From Vicia villosa (Eukaryota; Streptophyta; Magnoliopsida; Fabales; Fabaceae), in contig NW_026705455.1 of the NCBI RefSeq assembly GCF_029867415.1, positions 558,001 to 622,000 of the forward strand: a stretch of DNA of 64,000 nucleotides. The letters run 5' to 3'. The translations under genes were made by a program, and so were the position numbers. The notes under the pieces are model-generated. The model had not been told where the DNA came from. It was given only the letters and a program-made list of their open reading frames with translations, and made no database searches. Numbering within the stretch: the first letter of the stretch is position 1; every line of letters begins with the position of its first letter. Positions 57,624-64,000 of this stretch are shown piece after piece.

Positions 57624-58827
57624 TGTTAGAACAAGATTTGTTCTGATCAATATTCTTAGTTTTGATGATAACAAGGATATGAATTTTGTGTGAGATAATG
57701 TGGTACTCTAATACACTGCAATTTCCTTTTCAGGAATTATATATAAAGAGTATGCACAAATCAGCGCTCAGAAGCTTTGTCTCAGAAGGTTCAGCATGCA
57801 ACATCAGAACATGGTCTGGCAAGACATCAGAAGATGGTCAAAGCAGAATCAGAACATGGGTCTATGGATGCATCAGAAGAACTTGAGATCAGAAGTAGAA
57901 GCACTGAAGATCTCATGGTATCACGCTCAGAAGCACTTCAAGGTCAGAAGACAAGAAGATGTTATGCACCAAGCTGTTTGACTCTGATGATATTCAAACG
58001 TTGTATACACAAACATCAGATCAGAAGCAAGTACAAGTGGCAGGCTACGCTGACTGACAAAAGGAACGTTAGAAGCTATTAAAGGCAACGTCAGTAGACA
58101 CAGCGTGAACAAGGCTCGAGGTAGTTGACAAAAGCGTGAAACATTAAATGCAATGCTGTACGGAATACGCAAAGCATTAAATGCTCCCAACGGTCATCTT
58201 CTCAAGTGCCTATAAATATGAAGTTCTGATGAGAAGCAAGGCTACCGAATCTGCTGATAATTAACTTGCTGAAACGCTGTTCAACTCAAAGCTCAGAAAC
58301 TTCATCTTCATCAAAGCTCACTACATTGCTGTTGTAATATATTAGTGAGATTAAGCTTAAACATTAAGAGAAATATCACTTTTGTGATTATAGATTTTCA
58401 GAAGCATTGTAAAACTCTTATTTGATTACATTAATTTGTAAGTAACTAGAGTGATCAAGTATTGATCAGGATACTCTAGGAAGTCGTAGCTTGTGTCTAA
58501 GCAGTTGTAATTAGAGTGATCACGTGGTGGTCAGGATACTCTAAGAAAGTCTTAGCTTGTGTCTAAGCATTTGTTCCTGGAGTGATCAGGTTGTGATCAG
58601 GATACTTTAGAAGACTTAGTCGCGGACTAAGTGGAAAACCATTGTAATCTGTTGCGATTAGTGGATTAAATCCTCAGGTGAGGTAAATCACTCCGTGGGG
58701 GTGGACTGGAGTAGTTTAGTTAACAACGAACCAGGATAAAAATAACTGTGCAAATTGTTTTTATCGTTCAAGTTTTTAGACTACACTTATTCAAACCCCC
58801 CCTTTCTAAGTGTTTTTCTATCCTTCA
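57624..58827 (+). mobile_element. 5' LTR of Maximus-like element 2
   Basis: The LTR starts TGTTAGAACAAGATTTGTTC and ends CTATCCTTCA, 1204 bp, followed by a PBS. TATAAATATG lies at 58211-58220. A leader with repeated GAGTGATCA...GGATACTCTAG words (58440-58600) follows. TAGGT precedes the LTR and should recur after the 3' LTR, outside the window. It is inserted into the 3' LTR of Maximus 1. Confidence 0.88.
58211..58220 (+). promoter_or_regulatory. TATA-like element of Maximus 2 5' LTR
   Basis: TATAAATATG lies 590 bp inside the LTR. Confidence 0.6.
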
Positions 58828-58829
58828 AT

Positions 58830-58841
58830 TGGCATCAGAGC
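58830..58841 (+). other. Primer-binding site of Maximus 2
   Basis: TGGCATCAGAGC is complementary to the initiator tRNA-Met 3' end with one change. It lies 2 bp after the LTR end, the SIRE/Maximus arrangement. Confidence 0.9.
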
Positions 58842-58913
58842 GCCAGTTCTAAGGTGCAAGCACTTAACCGTGTTTAGAAAAGATTCAGGAAGAGAAAAAC
58901 GCTTCAGTAAAAG

Positions 58914-60485
58914 ATGGCTGGTGAAATTCCAACAGATCCACCTGCATCTACATCTGGCTCTGCTGAGCAATACAACGGTAACAATGGTTATACTAGACCA
59001 CCAGTATTTGATGGTGAAAACTTTGAATACTGGAAAGATAAACTGGAAAGTTACTTTCTTGGTCTAGATGGTGAACTATGGGATCTTCTGATGGATGGTT
59101 ACAAACATCCAGTGAAAGCTAGTTGCGTAAGGCTTACAAGGCAAGAAATGAATGATGATCAGAAGAAGCTTTTCAAGAATCATCATAAATGTAGAACTGT
59201 TTTGCTGAATGCTATCTCTCATGCTGAGTATGAGAAGATATCTAACAGGGAAACGGCCTATGATATATATGAGTCATTGAAAATGACCCGTGAGGGAAAT
59301 GCTCAAGTCAAGGAGACTAAAGCTCTTGCTCTAATCCAGAGATATGAAGCCTTCAAGATGGAGGATGATGAAAACATTGAGAAGATGTTCTCAAGATTTC
59401 AAACGCTAACTGCTGGATTAAGAGTTCTGGATAAAGGCTACACCAAGGCTGATCATGTAAAGAAGATCATCAGAAGCTTACCCAGAAGATGGGGTCCAAT
59501 GGTGACTGCATTCAAGATTGCCAAGAATCTAAATGAAGTTTTGTTGGAAGAGCTTATCAGTGCCTTGAGAAGCCATGAAATAGAGCTGGACGCAAACGAG
59601 CCTCAGAAGAAAGGTAAGTCTATTGCGTTAAAATCAAATGTTAAAAAATGTACTAACGCTTTTCATGCTAGAGAAGAAGATCCTGAAGAATCAGAATCTG
59701 AAGAAGAAGATGAATTGTCCATGATCTCCAGAAGGGTAAACCAACTCTGGAAGAGCAAGCAAAGGAAGTTCAGAGGCTTCAGAAGTTCAAAGAGATTTGA
59801 ACGAGGAGAATCTTCTGGTGACAGAAGATCTGACAAGAAGAAGGTTGTCTGCTATGAGTGCAATGAGCCTGGACATTACAAGAACGAGTGTCCAAAACTT
59901 CAGAAGGAGAATCCCAAGAAGAAGTTTCATAAGAAGAAAGGTCTTATGGCAACATGGGATGATTCTGAATCAGAATCAGAATCAGACTCTGAAGGAGAGC
60001 AAGCCAACTTCGCGCTGATGGCTACAGAAGATGATGGATCAGAATCTACATCAGAATCAGATTCTAAAGAGGTATTTTCTGAACTATCTAGAGAAGAGTT
60101 AGTTTCCAGTTTAACAGAACTTCTGGAACTCAAGGCTCATCTTAGTATCAAATACAAAAAGCTGAAAAAGCAGTTTGAATTTGAAACTAAGAAGCTGGAA
60201 TTGGAAAATTCTGAACTAAAGGAAAAAGTTTTAAATCTATCCAAAGATAGTGGATCTCCTTATGAAACAAAAAAATCCATTCCTAGCATGAATCATATTC
60301 TGAAAGAATATGACTCGAGCTTCAGAAAGTTCTTATCTAGAAGTATTGGCAGAAGTCATCTTGCTTCTATGATATATGGTGTTTCTGAAAACAGAAGGTT
60401 TGGCTTTGGCTATGAGGGTGATACCTCACATAAATTTGAACCTATTGATGATCTGAAGATCACATACAAGCCATTGTATGATTAG
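58914..60485 (+). CDS. gag: Gag of Maximus-like copia element 2
   Basis: This 523-codon frame starts at ATG 58914 in good context (AAGATGG), 72 bp after the PBS. Gag forms the virus-like particle around the element RNA. Residues 30-60 (PPVFDGENFEYWKDKL) and the helical block to about 215 are the copia Gag capsid region. A CCHC zinc knuckle follows at Cys313, Cys316, His321 and Cys326. Acidic Ser/Glu runs flank it, and a coiled-coil-like stretch lies at about 400-445. A long Gag with an extended tail fits SIRE/Maximus. The TAG at 60483 is followed by the same open frame to 60839, so the stop may be a mutation or a read-through site. The capsid and knuckle look intact. Confidence 0.93.
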   Translation: MAGEIPTDPPASTSGSAEQYNGNNGYTRPPVFDGENFEYWKDKLESYFLGLDGELWDLLMDGYKHPVKASCVRLTRQEMNDDQKKLFKNHHKCRTVLLNAISHAEYEKISNRETAYDIYESLKMTREGNAQVKETKALALIQRYEAFKMEDDENIEKMFSRFQTLTAGLRVLDKGYTKADHVKKIIRSLPRRWGPMVTAFKIAKNLNEVLLEELISALRSHEIELDANEPQKKGKSIALKSNVKKCTNAFHAREEDPEESESEEEDELSMISRRVNQLWKSKQRKFRGFRSSKRFERGESSGDRRSDKKKVVCYECNEPGHYKNECPKLQKENPKKKFHKKKGLMATWDDSESESESDSEGEQANFALMATEDDGSESTSESDSKEVFSELSREELVSSLTELLELKAHLSIKYKKLKKQFEFETKKLELENSELKEKVLNLSKDSGSPYETKKSIPSMNHILKEYDSSFRKFLSRSIGRSHLASMIYGVSENRRFGFGYEGDTSHKFEPIDDLKITYKPLYD

Positions 60486-60839
60486 TTCAAATATGGCCAT
60501 GCACATGATATTAGGCTCACTTCACATGCACAGAGTTTTAACACTGTTCACACCAAGAAGCATGTGACACATCCTAAGAAATATCATGCTGACAAACCTA
60601 AAGAATATCATGTTGTTCCTCCTGTTAAATATTTTGCTAAACCCAAGTTCAATCAGAACTTGAGGAGAACTAACAAGAAAGGACCCAAGAAATTGTGGGT
60701 ACCTAAGGAGAAGATAATTTCTGTTGCAGATATCCTTGGTGGCAAAGAGGACAAAAAGCAAAATGTCATGGTACCTGGACTCTGGGTGCGCGCGACACAT
60801 GACGGGAAGAAGGTCTACATTCCAAGACCTGGTGCTTAA
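60486..60839 (+). CDS. Gag-pol linker frame after TAG, overlapping pol
   Basis: The Gag frame continues open for 117 codons after the TAG and ends at TAA 60837. It is Lys- and Pro-rich (KKHVTHPKKYHADKPKEYHV, then KKLWVPKEKIISVADILGG), which is the normal Gag-protease linker of these elements. From about 60760 the true protease lies in the +1 frame (DSGCARHM), and the last 25 codons here are the shadow of it. A +1 frameshift, or one indel, is needed to reach pol. This is not an independent gene. Confidence 0.6.
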   Translation, partial: FKYGHAHDIRLTSHAQSFNTVHTKKHVTHPKKYHADKPKEYHVVPPVKYFAKPKFNQNLRRTNKKGPKKLWVPKEKIISVADILGGKEDKKQNVMVPGLWVRATHDGKKVYIPRPGA

Positions 60840-62307
60840 ACCAGGTGGAGAAGTCAAGTTTGGAGGAGATCAGAAGGGCAAAATCATTGGCTCTGGAACC
60901 ATAAGTCTTGGTAACTCTCCTTCCATAACTAATGCACTTCTTGTAGAAGGATTAACGCATAACTTATTGTCCATAAGTCAATTAAGTGACAATGGTTATG
61001 ATATAATCTTCAATCAAAATTCTTGCAAGGCTGTAAGTCAGAAGGATGGCTCAATCCTATTTACAAGCAAGAGAAAGAACAACATTTATAAGATTGATCT
61101 TTCAGATCTTGAGAAGCAGAAGGTGACATGCCTTATGTCTGTTTCTGAGGAGCAATGGGTCTGGCACAGAAGATTAGGACATGCTAGTTTGAGAAAGATT
61201 TCTCAGATTAACAAACTAAATCTGGTCAGAGGACTCCCAAATCTGAAATACAAATCAGATGCTCTTTGTGAAGCATGTCAGAAGGGCGAGTTCTCCAAAC
61301 CTGCATTCAAGTCTAAGAATGTTGTGTCTACCTCAAGGCCGTTAGAACTCTTGCATATTGATCTGTTGGGCCCAATCAAAACAGCATCTGTCAGAGGGAA
61401 GAAATATGGATTAGTCATCGTAGATGATTATAGCCGCTGGACATGGGTAAAGTTCTTAAAACACAAGAATGAGTCTCATTCAGTGTTCTTTGAATTCTGC
61501 ACTCAGATCCAATCTGAGAAAGAGTGCAAAATCATAAAGGTTAGAAGTGATCATGGTGGTGAATTTGAGAACAAATTCTTTGAGGAGTTCTTCAAAGAAA
61601 ATGGTGTTGCCCATGATTTCTCTTGTCCTAGAACTCCACAGCAAAATGGAGTTGTAGAGCGAAAGAATAGGACTCTACAAGAAATGGCCAGAACCATGAT
61701 CAATGAAACCAATATGGCTAAGCATTTCTGGGCAGAAGCAATAAACACTGCGTGTTATATTCAGAATAGAATCTCTATCAGACCTATTCTAAATAAGACT
61801 CCTTATGAATTGTGGAAGAACAGAAAGCCCAACATTTCATATTTCCATCCTTTTGGATGTGTATGTTTTATTCTGAATACTAAAGATCATCTTGGTAAGT
61901 TTGATTCTAAAGCACAAAAGTGTTTCCTTCTTGGATATTCTGAACGCTCTAAAGGCTACAGAGTATACAATACTGAAACATTGATTGTAGAAGAATCAAT
62001 CAATATCAGGTTTGATGATAAGCTTGGTCTTGAAAAACCAAATCAGTTTGAGAATTTTGCAGATTTTGATATTGATATATCAGAAGCAGTAGAACCAAGA
62101 AGCAAAGCTGCAGAAGCTGATAGTCTCAGAAGCAATGGATCAGAAGATCAAGTTGCTGCATCTTTAGAGAATCTCAGGATTTCTGAAGAGCCAACAGTCA
62201 GAAGATCACCTAGACTTGCTTCAGCTCATTCAGAAGATGTGATCCTTGGGAAGAAAGATGATCCTATCAGAACAAGATCATTTCTAAAGAATGACTATCA
62301 GAAGTAG
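60724..62307 (+). CDS. pol: Partial pol: protease and integrase, RT/RNase H missing
   Basis: The frame is 527 codons, +1 to gag; the true start depends on the frame change near 60724-60765. Asp19-Ser-Gly is the aspartic-protease site, in WYLDSGCARHMTG. A GAG-pre-integrase zinc site follows: His148, His153, Cys182, Cys185. The integrase core has Asp213, Asp276 and Glu312, the last two separated by 35 residues, in LLHIDLLGP, VRSDHGGEF and NGVVERKNR. The C-terminal part reaches DDPIRTRSFLKN, which in SIRE-type elements normally leads into reverse transcriptase. Here DYQK and a stop follow. RT and RNase H are absent up to the 3' ORF at 62679. Protease and integrase motifs look intact; the element cannot make its own cDNA. 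Confidence 0.92.
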   Translation: MQISLVAKRTKSKMSWYLDSGCARHMTGRRSTFQDLVLKPGGEVKFGGDQKGKIIGSGTISLGNSPSITNALLVEGLTHNLLSISQLSDNGYDIIFNQNSCKAVSQKDGSILFTSKRKNNIYKIDLSDLEKQKVTCLMSVSEEQWVWHRRLGHASLRKISQINKLNLVRGLPNLKYKSDALCEACQKGEFSKPAFKSKNVVSTSRPLELLHIDLLGPIKTASVRGKKYGLVIVDDYSRWTWVKFLKHKNESHSVFFEFCTQIQSEKECKIIKVRSDHGGEFENKFFEEFFKENGVAHDFSCPRTPQQNGVVERKNRTLQEMARTMINETNMAKHFWAEAINTACYIQNRISIRPILNKTPYELWKNRKPNISYFHPFGCVCFILNTKDHLGKFDSKAQKCFLLGYSERSKGYRVYNTETLIVEESINIRFDDKLGLEKPNQFENFADFDIDISEAVEPRSKAAEADSLRSNGSEDQVAASLENLRISEEPTVRRSPRLASAHSEDVILGKKDDPIRTRSFLKNDYQK

Positions 62308-62678
62308 TGATCACTATCAGAAGATGTACAGTCTTTTCAACAACACAACTGTCATCTATGAGTTTCTGAAATTGAATGCGTGTCTGTACGGTTAGTACAA
62401 GCGTGCAGTTGAAAAGACGTCGACCTAGGTAAATGTGTTAAATCTTTTCATTTACCATGTTCTCTCTCTCCAAATGTCATTTTACATTAAATGCATAATG
62501 ATGTTTTTTTATCAATTTCTTTCAAAACAGTTTTCTTTCTTTATTTTTTTTCAAATCGTTTAAATAACCCGCTTCATCTACATTTATTCCTTTTCTCTCT
62601 CTCTCTCTTTTGTGTATCTCTTTCGTTGCATTTGTTTTCAAACCCTAGTTTCTGATTTGATCTCAAAGCATAATCATC
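62308..62678 (+). other. Spacer between truncated pol and 3' ORF
   Basis: This 371-bp non-coding stretch carries AAAAGACGTCGACCTAGG, an AT-rich part and a (CT)n run at about 62594-62608. It then reads CTTTCGTTGCATTTG and AAACCCTAG before the ATG. An ACTATCAGAAG repeat at 62294-62304 and 62313-62323 marks its left edge. Confidence 0.6.
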
Positions 62679-64000
62679 ATGAACTCATCTTCAAGTTCAT
62701 CAAACCCAGCAGAAAGTCTCACTTCTACACAGATTCTTCTACGCAAATATGGGTATGCTCCTTTGAAAACTTGCATGATTCCCACGGACGAACTGGAAGT
62801 TCTTTGTGAATGTGCTGTGGACTTCGACAATCTTAGAGCAAATGGTTTTCTGTGTGACGTCAGAATATTGGAGCAAGGATGGTTGAAATATCTTGATAGA
62901 CTGGTTGGACCAATTTATCCTGAACTTGTGAAGGACTTCTGGGTACATGCAACGGTTACCCCAACTGCTATAATTTCCTTCGTACTAGGGCATGAAGTGG
63001 TTATCACTGAAAAACTCATCAGGAAGCTGTACAATCTGAATGATAAAGAAGGTTGGTCCGGCTTTCGACCTGGAACGGTTAACTGGCATCAAGTTGAAAA
63101 TCAAATCTCTCTTGTCTTCGGAGCTGATTCTCACAAAACGGGTACTTTGAGGCCGTTTTATCAAGTATGGGCTGAGATTATTCTGGGTTCTCTTCACAAC
63201 ATAAAGAAGATGTTTTCTCCCTCCGCCTACATCAGTCCAGATCACAAGTACACTCTCTTCTGCATTGGCAGAAAGATAGAACTCAACATCTCTCACATTC
63301 TATTTGAGAATCTGAAGACTTCTATAGTTGAATCAAGAGAAGATTAAAGGGCGAAGTACCCTCATATTCCTAGAAAGACTATTCCTTTCGGAAGAATGAT
63401 TTCAGACATTTTGATTGAAAGCAAATTGCTGGACTCCATCAGAACACTTGATGCGTCCCATTTCCTTGGAGTAGTTCAGGGTCCCATCTTCAATGGTGTG
63501 GATTTGTTCAGACTAGAGCTCATCCAGAATGTATCTTCTGTGTGCACAAGCTTTCCTGACATTCTGTCAAGAAGAGTTGCTGTTGAAGGTTTTGTCTCTT
63601 TATTTCATAATGAACTTCATCAGGTTGTCAAGCTTTACCTGGAAGATTGTGTTAGGAAGCAATCAGATATTGATCCTGCTTGGATCCGTGGCAGAGTACT
63701 TTTGTCCAAAGCTGATCTTCTGAAGAAGGATCAGAAGGAACAACAGGCAAGGCTAAAAAGAAAGGCCCGAGAAGATGAGGCTAAGAAAGCCAAGAAGCTG
63801 AGGGTCACCTATGACCCTGACAAGGTGGACTCTGCTAAACGCAGGGAGAAAAGGATCAGAGACTCCTTTCACAGAACCAGATCTTCTGAACACGTCTCCA
63901 GGCAGGTTTTTACTCCACCTCCTTCTGTCCCTAAACCTTCTCTCCAATCACCTCCATCTGAACCAAAAGTAAACTTCACTTTACCAAATCCTTCTCCATC
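62679..64000 (+). pseudogene. Env-like/3' ORF of Maximus 2, one premature stop, runs off the edge
   Basis: From ATG 62679 the frame is open for 222 codons, then has TAA at 63345. It stays open in the same frame to the window end (another 217 codons). It starts with a Ser-rich stretch, then EQGWLKYLDRLVGPIYPELV, KDFWVHATVTPT and, after the stop, IPFGRMISDILIES. A basic Lys/Arg/Glu-rich helix-like region (about codons 345-380, QQARLKRKAREDEAKKAKK) and a Pro-rich tail follow. It occupies the place of the env-like ORF of SIRE1-type elements and resembles the putative plant transposon protein family. No signal peptide or membrane segment is visible, so an envelope function is doubtful. Confidence 0.75.

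Noticed and set aside
59927..60133. Minus-strand frame rich in Ser and Asp
   Set aside because: It is the reverse reading of the acidic Ser/Glu repeats of Gag.
58914..64000. Treating Maximus 2 as a complete autonomous retrotransposon
   Set aside because: No reverse-transcriptase or RNase H motif is found in any frame between the integrase end and the 3' ORF.

Overview
The window reads as intergenic, repeat-packed nuclear DNA from a legume, most likely tribe Fabeae (Pisum, Vicia, Lathyrus or Lens). This rests on recognisable families: very long Ogre/Tat-type Ty3-gypsy LTRs that start TGTCATACCCCAAAATTTG and use a tRNA-Arg-type primer-binding site, SIRE/Maximus-type Ty1-copia elements with an extra 3' ORF, and a FAR1/OTU-type Mutator-like element (MULE). 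The DNA is AT-rich. I recognise no intact low-copy host gene. Nearly all long coding stretches belong to transposable elements.

Layout. 1-4629: Ogre-type LTR on the minus strand, with its right-hand internal region (4630 to about 9-10 kb) built of nested tandem arrays. 10941-14496: a second minus-strand Ogre 5' LTR with its PBS. 14497-21074: 3' end and 3' LTR of a plus-strand Ogre element (45-bp array, polypurine tract, LTR). 21075-28029: a third long plus-strand LTR carrying a 5'-inverted LINE. 28069-29262: decayed Ty1-copia LTR, PBS and gag. 29263-32035: decayed Athila-like region. 32036-34753: another Ogre-type LTR start. 34754-44367: a MULE of about 3.5 kb before it was expanded by two solo LTRs, each with a perfect 5-bp target-site duplication. 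44715-45089: an exon-like fragment of unknown origin. 45200-49190: an LTR end abutting an LTR start. 49195-49840: fragment of a Maximus 3' ORF. 49841-57623: a decayed Maximus-like element (both LTRs, one cut) with an inserted LTR-like block. 57624-64000+: a younger Maximus-like element inserted in the previous 3' LTR, with Gag, protease, integrase and an env-like 3' ORF but no reverse transcriptase or RNase H.

How the parts relate. The nesting gives relative ages: the two solo LTRs are younger than the MULE they split, and the right-hand Maximus element is younger than the one it interrupts. The left-hand Ogre stack appears to have its missing halves beyond the left edge.

Most unusual signals. 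(1) Four Ogre-type LTRs each carry a tRNA-like block with A-box and B-box motifs, three of them followed by a T-run, with different anticodon-like loops even between two LTRs that are close relatives. (2) About ten copies of a 22-bp near-palindrome cluster near both MULE ends. (3) A copia element has lost RT/RNase H apparently cleanly while keeping long Gag, integrase and 3' ORFs. All family names come from reading and memory, not from database searches.
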